DNA from: Chrysomallon squamiferum
Lineage: Eukaryota > Mollusca > Gastropoda > Neomphalida > Peltospiridae
DNA length: 64,000 nt
Assembly (NCBI GenBank): GCA_012295275.1
Contig: CM022679.1
Location: forward strand, 13,379,415 to 13,443,414
Direction of reading: 5' to 3'
The notes under the pieces are model-generated. The model made no database searches. It had not been told where the DNA came from and saw only the letters and a list, made by a program, of their open reading frames with translations. A program made the translations under genes and the position numbers. This document shows positions 14,547 through 30,100 of the stretch, one piece after another. Numbering within the stretch: position 1 is the stretch's first letter; the number at the start of each line of letters is the position of its first letter.

Positions 14547-16083
14547 ATGACGTCCTTTGCTTTAAGACATGGGTATGGCAGGATTTTGAAAATGCGTCCT
14601 TTGGGAATTTTAAGGTGATCTACAGGATTATAGTCATATTATTTGTATTTTTTTGTTTGTTTTAAATTATTTATTTTTCAGAAGAAAACATTTTTAAGTT
14701 GAAATAGTATTCATTTTTTAAAATTATGTAAGGTAAATAAATCTCTTTAATATTTTAATTTGGAACATTCAGGATGATCATGATAGTGTTCAGTTATCAG
14801 ACATTTTCGTGATGTTGATATATTATACAGTACCTATATTAACAAGTTTTGATTAATATATATTGATATTAATTTTAGTTTAGGCAGAGATGTCAAGAAC
14901 AAGGTAGTAATAATTTTGTTTGATGGTATACCTTTTGAATTAGGCAAATACATAATTATGTATTTACACATAAGTAGTTCTTGGACAGATGTCCGAATTA
15001 GATTGTGATTGCATTTTGGTAGTAGTAGGTCCCTTTGTGTGATTGACATGTATGGTTACATAACTGACATCAGCCTATATGATTGAATGCTTTTGAATTT
15101 AAAACTAAAAATATCCAATCTTTACAAGTATATATTTATAAATTTAATTTGCTGTTATTGTTGTTTGGTTTGGTTCATTGCAAGATTCAGTTTAGCTGTT
15201 TTATATTTATCATGTTACTTGATAACTTAATATTTCATTATTTAATATGAAGTATCAGTGTTCTAGGGTTAAATAAAAATGATTTAAACCTGCAAATGTT
15301 GTTTAAATATAATTTCATAATTAACTACTGTAATACAAGAGGTAAACAGCAGTAAGCAGGTAATGAAATAAAACAGAAATAAGTTTTGTTAGTCTGTTTC
15401 CAGATATAACTATTTTTTGTAACAGAGCATAAAGCACCCCATTGCTTATGTTAAGGAAACAACATACTTTAATGTTTTAATATTTCCTGCATCATACATG
15501 CATGTTATTAAGTAGTTTCTATGTTCTCTAAGACAGATGTTGATTTATTATTTATTTAACATTAAGTTAAAATTCTATAGTCTCAGAAAAAGCCTGGTTA
15601 CTTAAAACCAGCCTCCTAATAAAATAACATATTGGTAGTGTCATATTAGTTTTAAAAAACACATTACTGCCCCCTTTACCCAAATTTTTAATTCACAATT
15701 ATTTTCTATGCAGATTGGCAAGTCGACAGTTAAAGACTTCATCTGTCTTATCAAAAAACAGCATAGAGGAGGAAGAAGAGGCAGTACCTTTTCGAAATAC
15801 TAGAGCAGCAACATGGAAGAACTCTGACAATTTGCCCCCTGCCACCGATGTTCCAGCATACCAGCCTCTTATCATTGGTCTAAGTGTCCTTGTGTTTCTC
15901 GTTTATTTTCTTGTACTGAGAGAGGAGAATGATATAGATTCTGAACTAGGGGAATCATTATATGAAAGAATTCCAGGTCTGGAGGAAACTCAGTTAAATA
16001 TTGCTATTCGGTTTAATAAAAATTTGGGTAGAGATGTAACTTCTTTGGAAAAAAGACTAGCAGAGGTTGTTGCTGAAAAATGA
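14547..16083 (+). CDS. UQCC4: Mitochondrial complex III assembly factor, CCSMST1/UQCC4 family
   Basis: Two exons, 14547-14614 and 15714-16083, joined in phase 2, encode 145 residues. The first exon (MTSFALRHGYGRILKMRPLG...) is basic and lacks acidic residues, as expected for a mitochondrial presequence. After an acidic run (E41-E45) comes the family signature: P-F-R-N-T-R-A-A-T-W-K near residues 48-58, a single membrane segment at about 74-91, and directly after it LREEND (91-96), matching the LREES-E/D motif I recall from vertebrate CCSMST1/C16orf91. In vertebrates this protein helps assemble the ubiquinol-cytochrome c reductase complex in the inner membrane. AATAAA at 16,164-16,169, 81 nt after the stop, is the probable polyadenylation signal. 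The N-terminal exon is not conserved in sequence, so its start is inferred from phase and composition. Family assignment rests on a short motif plus topology. Confidence 0.78.
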
Positions 16084-17390
16084 ACAGGATGCTCTTTTCT
16101 CAAGTTGTATGCATACTTTGAGAATACTGTAGCCTGTATTTCTGTTGAAATTTTTTTTGGCAAAATAAAACCAGTATTTAGTAAAAGGTTATTTTGTTTT
16201 GTTTAAAATGAATATTGGTTTCCCATTTGGTAAAGGTGATGAATTTTTTTTTTTTTATCAAATCTTAATTTTTTGCTCATCAGATGCATGCATTTCTTTA
16301 CAAATGAAATTGTTCACTATTTTTTTCCAGGTAGTCTTTTGTACATATTGCAGTTGGCTTCAATTACAAGCAGAATTCTTGTATTCAGCCAGATTCTCTG
16401 GTTTATGTACATGTGTTTATTTTTTTGTTATACACAGTAACAAGATTTAGATGGACAAGAAGCTTATTTTAAAAATTTATAAAGTTTATTCAGTTTCATC
16501 ACAATTTACTTGATGATACACTCCAATACAAATGCCTAAAATTACAATTTGTAAAAGAATAAAATCAAACTTCTTTCAAATGCATAGTGGTTGGAAAAAT
16601 GTGTATCATATGCCCTAAGTGATGTTTAATTTTTACAAGTTTGAAGGAATATCTAAATAAAAAAAAATAAACGACAACAATCAGCACAGACGAAACTTTA
16701 CTTTTCCATAATAAAAACTACTTCAATTACAACCGATGGTAACCTCCTCACGTGTATCTCCATACCATTATACAGCAAAGTTGAAAAAGTTCATATATGG
16801 TTTAAAGAATATAACTTTTGACAAATGAACTGAAAAATATCAGTATGAACTTTCCACATTGTTAATGAATAGGTGGTTAAGAACTTCATCAGTTCTTATT
16901 ATGCATTTGTGAAGTTCACAAAACCATATATGAAGTTTTTCAACTGTAGTCGTTCAAACATTTATTAAAATAAAAAGGGTAAATTATCACAAACACATAA
17001 AATAAAGTCTACACATATTATGATCTAGCAATACACTGAACAATGAGTATGACAATATTGCTAGTCTATGATACCAAATAGAAATGATAAAAGATGGACC
17101 CAAAAGAAAGCAATGAATAAGTTATTTCAGAACTATGTAGGTGACTGTTAAGAACATGCCTCAAAAACAAAAAAATTCACATGGCTGGTCAGCTGTAAAA
17201 ATGTATTTGATGTTATCTGTCAGGTTTCAGAAGACAAGCAGTTAACACACTGTATCCAAATATTTATGTGTGTAAAACATGACATATAAAAGTTCACTCC
17301 CATCTATATTATGAATTTGTAAGTGTTTCCAAAATATGAATTGATCTGATGAACCAAACAAGATGAGTGAACAAGTCAATTGAGTCAATT
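16084..17390. other. Convergent 3' untranslated regions of UQCC4 and H3.3
   Basis: No coding potential. UQCC4 (plus) has AATAAA at 16,164-16,169. Reading the minus strand, AATAAA (TTTATT at 16,485-16,490 on plus) is a plausible end for the H3.3 mRNA, giving a 3'UTR of roughly 900 nt. A long, polyadenylated 3'UTR without the replication-type histone stem-loop fits a replacement histone gene. The two mRNAs would end about 0.3 kb apart. Confidence 0.55.
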
Positions 17391-19150
<1,760 letters not shown>

Positions 19151-19159
19151 GGTGGTTTA

Positions 19160-19300
19160 GTTTTGTTTCATTGGTTTTGTTTTTGACAAAGTGATCTGAG
19201 CTGATTGGTTACAATCTCTGTGATTGTATTGGTCCATTTCTATAAAGTACATGAAGTGATTGGACAAATATTCTCTGTTTTCATTGGTCAATTCTCAATT
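19160..19300 (-). promoter_or_regulatory. H3.3 promoter with five CCAAT boxes
   Basis: Five ATTGG motifs on the plus strand (CCAAT on the minus strand, the H3.3 sense strand) start at 19,170, 19,204, 19,228, 19,259 and 19,283. They lie just upstream of the H3.3 leader exon. An AAATATA stretch (minus strand, about 19,138-19,145) could act as a TATA-like element. Repeated CCAAT boxes bound by NF-Y are typical of strong histone promoters. The same cluster is kept in the duplicated copy near 33,358-33,480. Confidence 0.7.
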
Positions 19301-20391
19301 CCTTTAGCAAAGTGCTTCTTTACTGTATTCCCTGGCCTCTACTATGCTGGGAGAGAGATTGCAAAAATAGATTTCCAATTTCGGATTCGCTCGATAAATT
19401 CCGTAGACAATCCCGTAGTAATGAAAAGTTCCCAAGGGCAGATAACTAAAATATGATGAAATAAGAATTAAAAATAACTGTTTACTAATAAGCTTATTGC
19501 GCAATATAACATTCACAGAGGTAATGTAGTATATATAGAACTTGTCTCATTAATAAACAACTTTCTGTTGTTCAGGCTTTAAAAAGAATATCATAAAAAC
19601 ATTAAAAATGTACGTCATGTTTTGAACATTGAAATTGAAAGTTTAAAAATAATAAATAAATAAATAAATAAATAAATAAATGTAAAGATGTAAATAAAAG
19701 TGGCCTATACAGTAATCTGAATAAGGGAAACTCAGTGAAAGTGTGGCAGAGAATATGAGGAATTCGATTTTATGACAATAAAACCGCTAACGATATATTA
19801 AATGTAATGACTGTAGCAGTTCCGATTGGGGAAAGTTAACGAACTAAAGCAGCGTTATTGTTTTAAATACGATTGTAAAATATTAAAAAAAAAAGAATTA
19901 TATGGCAGTGGAAATGTCCCCATCTTGTGACAAAAAATCCGTGTTACGAGCGAGCTTCAGATACGCAGCCGCTAGTTGGCGCAACGAACAACACAACATC
20001 CGCCCAGTATCCCGCGTTTCAGTCGTTCGCTTCACGTGGTTATCTCGCCGTGGAAGCATCTCTTTTGTGTTGTGTTAGCGTTTTGTACACATATGTGGAA
20101 ACACAAACATATACATATGTAGAGACAGACATACTTTCTGACTAATCCTGCTTTGGATAAAAATAAATAAATGAAACCTATTTATTTATTTATTATTTTT
20201 AATTATTATTTATTTATATATTTGTGACAAGAAACAAGTTCACAAAATGATGCTTCACAACTATAACAGCCAATAAAAGTTAAGAACATTCTAAATTTTT
20301 TTCATTTAAGATAAGCTCCGACAAGCTCGCGTGTCCATCGTTTATTTTAAGAACATAATAATTCCATCCTCAAAATCACAATACGATATGA

Positions 20392-20437
<46 letters not shown>

Positions 20438-20516
20438 GTAGTAGTTACATATGAGATGTATACATTTTTCTGTTTACCGTAACGTCATTTTGTAGACCTA
20501 CAGGAAATGGAGAATT

Positions 20517-20607
<91 letters not shown>

Positions 20608-21266
20608 TATTTTTTAGATGTTCACAGGTGGTAAAGAAAATAACCATATCGGTGATAACTTACTTTTCACTGATTCTTATTGACTGTAAGAGAAATTAAT
20701 TTTAAAAATCCTTTTCATTTTAATTATTTACTTTTCTTCACATTATTGTTTATTAGTAGTAGTAGTATTACTGCTGCGACTACTACTATATACTTTATTA
20801 TTGTATTTCAGAATTATTTTATTATTGTTATTGTAGCTTTGCTTTTGTTGTTGTCATTGTTGTTGATGTTATCATTGCATCTGCATTAATTACATAAAGA
20901 ATCTCAATTTTTATTTTATTTTTTTATTTTTTTTTATTTTTTTTATTGCTGGTAGTGCGTACGTGTTACAAAATTTTGACGTAAACATGACCAGTAAATT
21001 AATTTCTTGTACATAAACATAAAGTACGCAAAACAAATTTACTACATTTGTGAATGTCTCAGAATTACTTATTCTTTGTTTTCTAAATAACAAGTTTCGA
21101 CCTGCCGTTTATTTACGTCCGATTTCCTCAGTATCTGACGGACCGTAACTGACCGTTCATTATAAGTTCATTGTTATTCTTCTGATCCTTTGTACAGTTA
21201 TATAGATCTCATGTTAACGTATACCTTTACTCAAGGTCCGGACAGGTCCGGTTATGCATGATTAAG
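19301..21266. other. Intergenic region between H3.3 and the divergent secreted gene (copy 1)
   Basis: No gene recognised. It holds a (TAAA)n tract (19,650-19,680), a TAA-repeat tract (about 20,394-20,438) and a long GA tract (20,519-20,604). About 350 bp (roughly 20,000-20,350) have no counterpart in copy 2, where the sequence passes directly from the equivalent of 19,995 to that of 20,345. Confidence 0.6.
20519..20604. repeat. (GA)n microsatellite upstream of secreted gene copy 1
   Basis: About 43 uninterrupted GA units. The matching copy 2 tract (34,424-34,468) has about 22 units. A complementary (TC)n tract lies about 0.9 kb downstream in intron 1. Confidence 0.95.
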
Positions 21267-21275
21267 TCTATATAG
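21267..21275 (+). promoter_or_regulatory. TATA-like core promoter, secreted gene copy 1
   Basis: TCTATATAG lies about 40 nt upstream of the first coding ATG (21,315), so a start near 21,297 would leave a very short leader. The block from TGACCGTTCATTATAAG to the ATG is almost unchanged in copy 2 (TATATA at about 35,166), which supports it as a functional promoter. Confidence 0.5.
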
Positions 21276-21502
21276 CTGGATATCGTCCATTTTTGTACAC
21301 AGTAAATGAACAAAATGAAGGGAGGTAGTTTGTTTTTCGTTTTTCTCCTCATCTTTTCGATGGACAGTGTTAAAGGAGTGGGTAAGTACACTAATCTGAC
21401 ATCTAGACGTTTTAATATTAGCATAATTACACAAGCGTACAGTAATAGCGTTTTTTTTAATCTGTGTGCTCTATCAACATGTATTATTTGTAATAAAATA
21501 TG

Positions 21503-21504
<2 letters not shown>

Positions 21505-21562
<58 letters not shown>
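21505..21562. repeat. (TC)n microsatellite in intron 1, copy 1
   Basis: About 29 TC units just after exon 1. It is the reverse complement of the (GA)n tract upstream. The equivalent tract in copy 2 is 35,407-35,464. Confidence 0.95.
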
Positions 21563-21566
<4 letters not shown>

Positions 21567-21965
21567 ATAGATTTAAAACAAATATTTTACTCATCCATTA
21601 CCTTATTAATATCTACAACACAAATAACACAGCAATTATACGGCTGTGATATTATAATTTAAAAATATTCCAAAACTACTATTCGCTACATTACAAATTA
21701 GTTAATAAAAATTAGTAACACTTATCTGTCTGCACTCTGATTGTTTTACAATGAAATATGACATTAAAAAAACAACAACAATGATTTAAAAACTGAACAA
21801 ATTTTTTAACAGGAACTAAATAAAAAAAATATATATATGAAAAGCTTAATAATAAAAATGTATATTTAATAATAGTAATAATAGATACATACTTACAACA
21901 TACATACACATATATACATACGTACTTTGTAACCCATATAAATACATATATTCATACATATATGC

Positions 21966-21997
<32 letters not shown>

Positions 21998-21998
21998 G

Positions 21999-22030
<32 letters not shown>

Positions 22031-23704
22031 AACACACACATGTAGTATGCGTAGACAGACAGACAAACAAACAAACAAACAGACAGACAGACAGATAGAT
22101 AGATAGATAGACAGACAGACACAAATAACATGCATACACGTATACATATACATATAAATATACACTAATAAAGACAAAAACATGCATACACACGTACAGA
22201 CATACGCACATATAAAAATGTACATTCATACACAGACACCGCTTTTCATTTTCGTATATAAATTTCAGACAACTTAGAAACTATTATTAAAATAACAGTA
22301 AGTTATGCTGTATTATTTATTTATTTATTCACTGATTCATTGATTTATTCATTTATTCATTTATTCATTATTAATATTTGTTTATTATTATAAATGTTTT
22401 TTTTTTTTTTTTTTTGTGCAGATGTCCTATTTCCTTCAGGAGTCACCTTGTCATCGGTAGATTCAGAAATCATCCAGGATAACGATCCCCGATACGCTGA
22501 CCCTCTGAATACAGGTTGGGATTATATCATATTTGTTGTAGACACGGAAACCATCATGGTTCTGTCCTAACCACATCGTATGTTACCAGTCATCAGAAGC
22601 ATCATGGGAAGAATTCTGTATCTTAGTCGGTGATATTTTTGGCTATCATACTTTATGTGTGGCACACATTATGTATCTATTTCTATAACTAAGAAAGGAT
22701 TTTATTTAATTTCAGATCGACAATAAAATGTTTACATTAATTTGCTTTCAATATATAAGCTTAATTTGCTTATATATGTGCAATTCATATATATATATAT
22801 ATATATAATTTGCTTATATATATATATTTAAAGAGAGAGAAAGAAGACAATGCAAATTCTTACTTCGTTGCTAATATCGCGTTCCAATCAATTTAATAAA
22901 ATTATATAAATAAAAAAGAGGATTTTATTTTTTTATTTTTTTATTTTTTTTGTTTCCAGGTACTTACATATTTGATTCCAAGGGTATCGAAATGGACAGA
23001 CTGGCTCTAACTGTTCTTGTCAGTCATTTCAAGTCAGAGAACGAACGATACTTCCGAGCTCATCCGGTTCTAATTAAATGTGCTGACAAAGTCATGTTGG
23101 ACCTTGGAAACCAAGGCAAGCAGGTAAATACAACAGGAATGGATGCTTATAAACCACTGCGGTTTTTACAAAACAGGAATTCTACAGTTTACGCTTACAA
23201 AAATCACTGAAACTGATACAAGACTGTAATGGTTATAACAATATAATGAAACACTCTTTATTTCTCCAAAAACCATTTTTTATCATTTAGTTACTTATTT
23301 TTCAATTACATTTTTTTGTTTTATTTACTGCAGCAGTATTTATCCTTAACTCATTTTATTCACTTACTAATCGAGATTTTTTACTTGTTTAAAAAAGCCC
23401 AAGAAAGCCTCTTTCTTTTTCCCACTTACCAGTCAGGATTTGCGACTTGTCTAGGTAACAAAACACTTCAAAATTTCAGATAAGAATTTTCAGCGGTTAC
23501 ATCCCAAGGTCGGAGATAGGTTCCAGCAAAACTGTTCAGGATCTTTATGCTGCGGCTGGATGTGCAGTTCAGTTGATGTTTCGACCTGAAGTCGTCGGAG
23601 ATGTACTTTTAATTGCCCAGGCAGCACTTAAACACTGTCCGCTCATTTTTGAGGTAACTGACAATATTTAACACACAGTTAATCATTAATTTGGCGATTA
23701 ATAT

Positions 23705-23895
23705 CCACTTATTTTTTTAATCATCAGACGTTTTGTTACTGTTTGTACTTTAATTGTTATTAACTGCATTGTGAAAAAAGTGTTTACGTCATTAACGAAT
23801 AAATGAGACGTTAAATGTTCAACTGTTTTTACTTTAATTGTCATTAATTGTATTGTGAAAAAAATGTTTACGTCATTAGCGAATAAATGAATTTT
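23705..23895. repeat. ~85-bp tandem direct repeat in intron 4 (copy 1)
   Basis: A segment reading CTTTAATTG-T-ATTAA...GTGAAAAAAGTGTTTACGTC...GAATAAATGA occurs twice in a row. The same pair is at about 37,765-37,935 in copy 2, so it predates the 14 kb duplication. Confidence 0.75.
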
Positions 23896-25058
23896 ATTAT
23901 CACAGCCTGGGGGTTTCCTGGGCCCAAGGACCTATGCAATACATGTGTGATGTGGCTTGCTCTCGATAAATTAATCGTTGTTGTAAATATTGGGTGCATT
24001 GTTTTGTCCCAGGACCTATATTGATATTAGACGGCCGTAACTGACGTTAGTTCATAATACATACTGAGCTTTAATGTTATTTTATTTCACAGAGATTTCA
24101 GCGCGACCTCGGTCTCGTTCTGATGGTAGATCGTCTGCACATTCATATGACTGAAGCAGGCGGAAATGGAATGTATCTAGGTATTGATGGATACTCATGG
24201 AATCAAGTAGACACATTCGAAAACTGGTCTTTACAGCAAATTGACATCGGCTTAGGTAAATGTTAGAATTTGATATATATCCTGGATTTGATACTTAATA
24301 AAGCTGCATGTCCATTTGCAGTGTTTTATATATATGCCATAGTAATGTTGGTAGTCGTAATTATATTATTCATTCATTCATTCATTTGTTCGTTTTTATT
24401 TTATTTGCGTTATTATTATTTTTTAAATTACGGTGGGATTCCTTTCATTCATTTGTTTATGCGTTTATTGCGAAAATATATACTGTTTTCTAAACTTAGC
24501 AATTTTATCTTTAATATTATTTGTATTTAATATCTTTCTTTCTTTCTATTTATTTATTGTTGTTATTATTATTATTATTATTATTTATTTATTTATTATT
24601 ATTATTATTACTATTATTATTTATATATTTATTTATTTATTTTATTATATTTATATACATACATACATATATATATATATTTTTTTTTTTTCATTAATGA
24701 CCAAACAGAATATATTTTTTCATTACAGATTCTAATAAAGTGGACACATGTTCTTCGTTCGTGGGACTCGAGGCGGGTAGTGTTTACCCACCAGGCAGTG
24801 CGTCCTCCCCCGAAGCAGTCGTGGGCAGGGTTGATGAACCCATCACACGAGATAACCCCGAAGATTTTAGTCTGTAAATTAATATTTTTAAAAAACAACA
24901 TCAACATCATTTTATCATTCTTTTAAGTTGTTTATTTCTATTAGCTGCACAATGTATTAAGATCAGGATATTTTGTTTAGAAAACTACAGAGACGCTTTT
25001 GTAATTATAAATAAGTGTTTGTAACGGAGATAAAAGCAAAAAGTCATAACGGGTAGAA

Positions 25059-25108
<50 letters not shown>

Positions 25109-26427
25109 TTATTGCACTTAAAGAAATAAAATTACTTCTCCTATCCTTTGTGTCGTGTAATTTAAATATATTTACTTAACAACAATGCAAATTATGTAGG
25201 CATGTTAACTGTAGCTGAAATAATGTATATTGTTTTCAGAACAAATTTATTAATATGTTATTTCTTACAGTATGGTCCAGTATGTTGGGCGAGATATTGA
25301 ATTTGAAAATGAAGAACGAACCTCGTCATGGTGTGGACTAGAAGGTAACCCATGTCATGACTGCAGAAGTCAGCCGAACGGAAGTCAGCCGAACGTAACA
25401 GGCGTTTAGATTTTTTATTTTTTATTTATTTATTTATTTTTGGTTGGTTTTTAATTGTATTTATTTATTTATTATTTATTTATTGTTTGTTTATTTATAT
25501 ATATATATATATATTTTTTTTAAGACGCCATTTTCACTGTTTTTATTTTGTTTGTTTTGTTTTGTTTGTTTTCTTTTTTGTTTTGTTTTATCAATCTGTA
25601 TAAACAGATCTATATTGTTTTGTCCTTTTTTGGTTTTGGTTTTTCTGTTAAATACATGCAGGTTATATTCACCACATAACGATGACTATTATAATGTTTT
25701 CTAAAATCCAGGAATCTATAATAACGTCAAACAAATTCAAATTTACAGGCAATACTTGTAATAAAATGATTTTTTATTTTAGCAGTACATACCGAAGTAC
25801 CATTGATTTTAATTTAAATCTTATAATAAACTGCAGTATGTTAACAGAACACATTAACCAATGCTATTTTGTATTCAGTTTAAAAAAAAAAAAAAGTTTA
25901 TGCTTTTCACGTATGTAGCTCATAATATACAAGTTATTATTAGTCAGGGGACCTTCACACTGATGTTTAGAATTTCAATATACGACGGAGAATAAAACAA
26001 AATAATAATAATATAAAATAAATACATAAATAAATATATAAATAATAATAATAATAACAACAACAACAACAACAACAACAATAATAATAATAATAAAAGT
26101 ATAATATTATAAAACGACATGTAAGTTACTGTTTGAAATGTAATTAGCATGCATTTACCCAGAATATGATTCTTTAGCTAATTTAATAACGTGAAATACA
26201 TTCTTGTGAGTGTAGGGTGTGTGACTAATGGGAGGTTACCGCATGTAGTTCTCTGTGCACCGCCCATTTCGAAATTCACTTGAAGCTGTTATCCGCTACT
26301 GCCAGTTCTCAAAAGGCCTTGATATGTTGTTGTTTTTTAATACCTAAGAGAAAATGCATTTAAAATTTTAATCTGTGTCAAATGCATTAATCATGATCCC
26401 TGTTCCCTGTATCACAGTTATTTAAAA

Positions 26428-26466
<39 letters not shown>

Positions 26467-27154
26467 AAGAAAAGATAAATAACAAACAAACAGACATGCA
26501 TACAATTTCTAAATTTAATGGGTAACATTATAACATTTTCAGGTATGCTAAGCAATAATCATTCATTAATTTAGGTGCGCTGCAAGACTGTTCAGTCCGA
26601 GGATGTTTGTATTAATCAGCAAACTTCAAAAGCTTGTCAGACACAACCTCAGTCGTAAGTTATTTGAATATATAATTATAGTGTGTTAAAAAAGATATAG
26701 TAACAGATGTAACACACACACACACACACACACATTAAAAAAGATATAGTAACAGATGTAATATATATACAGACACACACACACACACAAACACACAGAC
26801 AGATATATCTGTGGGTGTCTTATCTATATCAGAGTGTAAGTCCATGCTTGCTGGCGTCTTTTAAAAGGATATATTAGAACTAAAACAGATTCAAGATAAT
26901 TTCTGTTAATATGAAATTAATCACATTTGGTATTCTTATATGGAATAATTATCTTCATGTTCATCGTCATTATCATCACCATCTTAAAACAATTATCCTT
27001 ATAATCCTAAATATATTTTATGAATGATCTCATAATAATTTATTAACTTACCTATTTATTAAAATTAATTATTGTAATAAATGAAAGAGTTGCTATAAAT
27101 ATCCTTTTTAATCATACTTTATATCGTCAAAAGTATCACGAATAAAAAGGTTTG

Positions 27155-27190
<36 letters not shown>

Positions 27191-30100
27191 TATTTATTTG
27201 ATTAGTTAATTAGAAATGTTGATAATTATAATTAATTAGAACTGTTGATAATTACGTAGAGAAAATGAAGGTAATTTACTCGTTTGACGAACCACGGGAA
27301 GGACATATGCCAGATTCCGCGTCACTTCGAACTGAAGGTCGGCTGGTCAAACTGGAGCTTAGCAGCAGCAACACCGTAGACAACGTCAAAATTCTGAGTA
27401 AGCTGGCTCTTTGTGCCGATGCAGATTACGTCAGAAATGAAGGTGAGTGTAATTTTAAAGTAAATGTCTATAATAATACAGTCAAAACTCCGTTAACCGA
27501 ACATCAATTTTCCAAACAAAATTTTAAGGTCCATAGATAACATATGCATTGAATTCAGTTTATATATTTATTTATTTATTTATTTATTTATAATAATATT
27601 GTTTATTTTTTCCCGTAGATGTATGTTACTGAATATGCATTTCATTCTTTAATTAAATAGGTTTACATTCACGGAAGATGTAAGTTGTCTGTTAGGTATA
27701 AGTATGTTTGTTGAAATCTAAGCTGTCTCTCTGTGATAGTGTTAGTAAAAAGAAAGAATGGTTATCTGTACAAGATAATGTAAGTGTTTTATTTAGAAGA
27801 CAGAGAGGTTTTAAAAAATAGTGTTAGTGTGTTAGAATGTTAGCGAGAGGTCAATGCAGTGGTCTTACACCATCCCAGTTAGCTCTGTTATTATTATTGT
27901 TGTTGTTGTTGTCGTTATTGTTTTTGTTTTATTATTATTATTGATGTATGTATAAATGTATATAAATTAGGATTTATTGTATATGAATATCATCATTCTC
28001 CTGCTTTAACATACTTAATTACAAATAATTTGTTGTAAATTAAGGTACCAGCATTCTGGTAGCAGTAAGAAAAGCCTGTTCGAAATGTTTGAAACTGGAG
28101 TATCCTAAATCTTCTGTGTTGATCGTTTTACCCCCGTTCTCAAAAAACAACATCTACAAATTACCTTTATACATGGAGGAAAAGAAAACACCTCTCATCG
28201 ACCCGGATGGACAGGTAAATACACAGGTGTGGATACCAGACCACAAGTGAATGTTTAGTGTGAGAGATTTTGAAATAAAAAAACTGAATTTCCAAAAGTT
28301 GATATTAAACTGGCTTTAATAAATCATTGTGAAAAAAAAAAAAAAAAAAGTTATGAACAAGTTAATTCGTAATCAATAAATAGAAATTAAACACCTTATT
28401 TATATGAGCCATAACTTTTGAAAAAATAAGTAATTATCGATAAAAGTAATGATCGCTATTGTTGCTGACATTAGGTTCGTTGTAGTAGTAACAGTAGCAG
28501 CGTCAGCTGTATTATTAATATATTTTTATAATATATATTAATTAAATAAATATACTGAAACAAATCCAGATGCGTTCGTTTTCAAAGAGAGATACCCATT
28601 CTTCTCATGTTTTTTTATTATTGTATTTGTCCCTTTTCTGAAGGAAGATCTAGAGATTGCCGAGGATGCTACACTGGGGATGTTTAAATCAAAAGATTCT
28701 GTTTATCGATACATGCGGCTTCATGCAAGAATAGCCATGTGTTATTCCGCAGTGTTCAACAAACTGAACAAATGGAAAAACGAAGAAGGTAAGAATTAGA
28801 AATATTACAGTTTTTTTCGCGTGTTTACAGTATGGGATCATAGTCTTCAGGTTCTCGGGATAGGTTTGGCAGTTTTGTTTAATGGTGTCTACGAATATTT
28901 AAATGTTGCCTGGTTATGAGCTTATTACTTATCAAACCAACTGTTTTATACATACCACACAAACATATATACACAATCATACATATGTACATACATACAA
29001 ACATATACACACACATACAGACATACATGTATTCATTCATCCATGCATTTATTTATTCATACATACATACATACATACTTACATATATACATACATACAT
29101 ATATCGTGTTGTTTTATTTATTTTTATTTAATGTTATGTTTATTATTTATTTTATTTTATTTGCTAGTGAAAATCTGTATTTTTGCCATTCAGTCAGATA
29201 CCTTTAAGGATAGAACGATAGCCAGCACATTGTAGTCATTTTCTGCTGCTTTGTTTGACAAGAATATTTACAAACAGATTTAATATGCCTTCTACCCTTA
29301 CAGACAAAGTTAAGATTGAAATCGTCAACGCGTACATGACCAACCAAGAACAAGCACTGAAAATAGATCCGATGGATCAGCGTTATAACAAGTTTTCTAG
29401 TGGTACTGGCTTCGAAATGAAATTTTTGGTGTCAGACCTGAATTCCACGACGATCGTCAAAGATTCGTTGCTGTTATTGCTGCTTACGGTTGTGGATATG
29501 TGTGGACCATTGTTCCACGATTCTTCAAACTCTTTAGGAGCCGGGCTTTACAAAGACAAGGTTTTCGTTTGTCTGCAAGACACGTTTGATTTCTGGACGG
29601 ACGATAAGAATCTGATACCAGATGGCTTGAGCCTTGATTCGTTCAGGGAAAAGATGAACAAAAGATTTGTTCTGGCTTCACGTAAGTGTGTAAAAATATT
29701 TAGTGCATTCGATTAATTAAAATGTTGAGTTATTGATTAATACAGTTTAATGTCAGAGATTAATACCCTTTTAAGTTCCGAATATGAAAACGCTTACAAA
29801 TATCATCTTCCAAAAACTAATGAATTAACAATTAAAACGATATATGTGTTTGTGGGAGTCTGTACCAGTGCAAGCATGCAAACGCATTGTATACGTTTTA
29901 TTGCGAACGTGTGTATGCATATTTACGTATTTCAAATGCATGCATGTATATCATACAGGGATGTATGTGCGAATACATGCATGCATAAACATAGAGATAG
30001 ATATCTTTATCATTAATACTTTATCATTGATATTTACAGAAAATCGACTGGTTGACCCAGATAATCTTGAAATAGCTTGCAATAATGCAGACCCTCCCGC

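Noticed and set aside
20394-20604. CRISPR-like or satellite array
   Set aside because: Pure di- and trinucleotide microsatellites without spacers.
21846-22229. Long Y/I/C/V-rich minus-strand frames
   Set aside because: Translations of TATG, CACA and GACA microsatellites in intron 1; the same artefact appears at 35,666-36,143.
28903-29235. 110-codon histidine/isoleucine-rich frame
   Set aside because: Product of an ACATA-type repeat in intron 11 of copy 1; the equivalent in copy 2 differs in length and frame.
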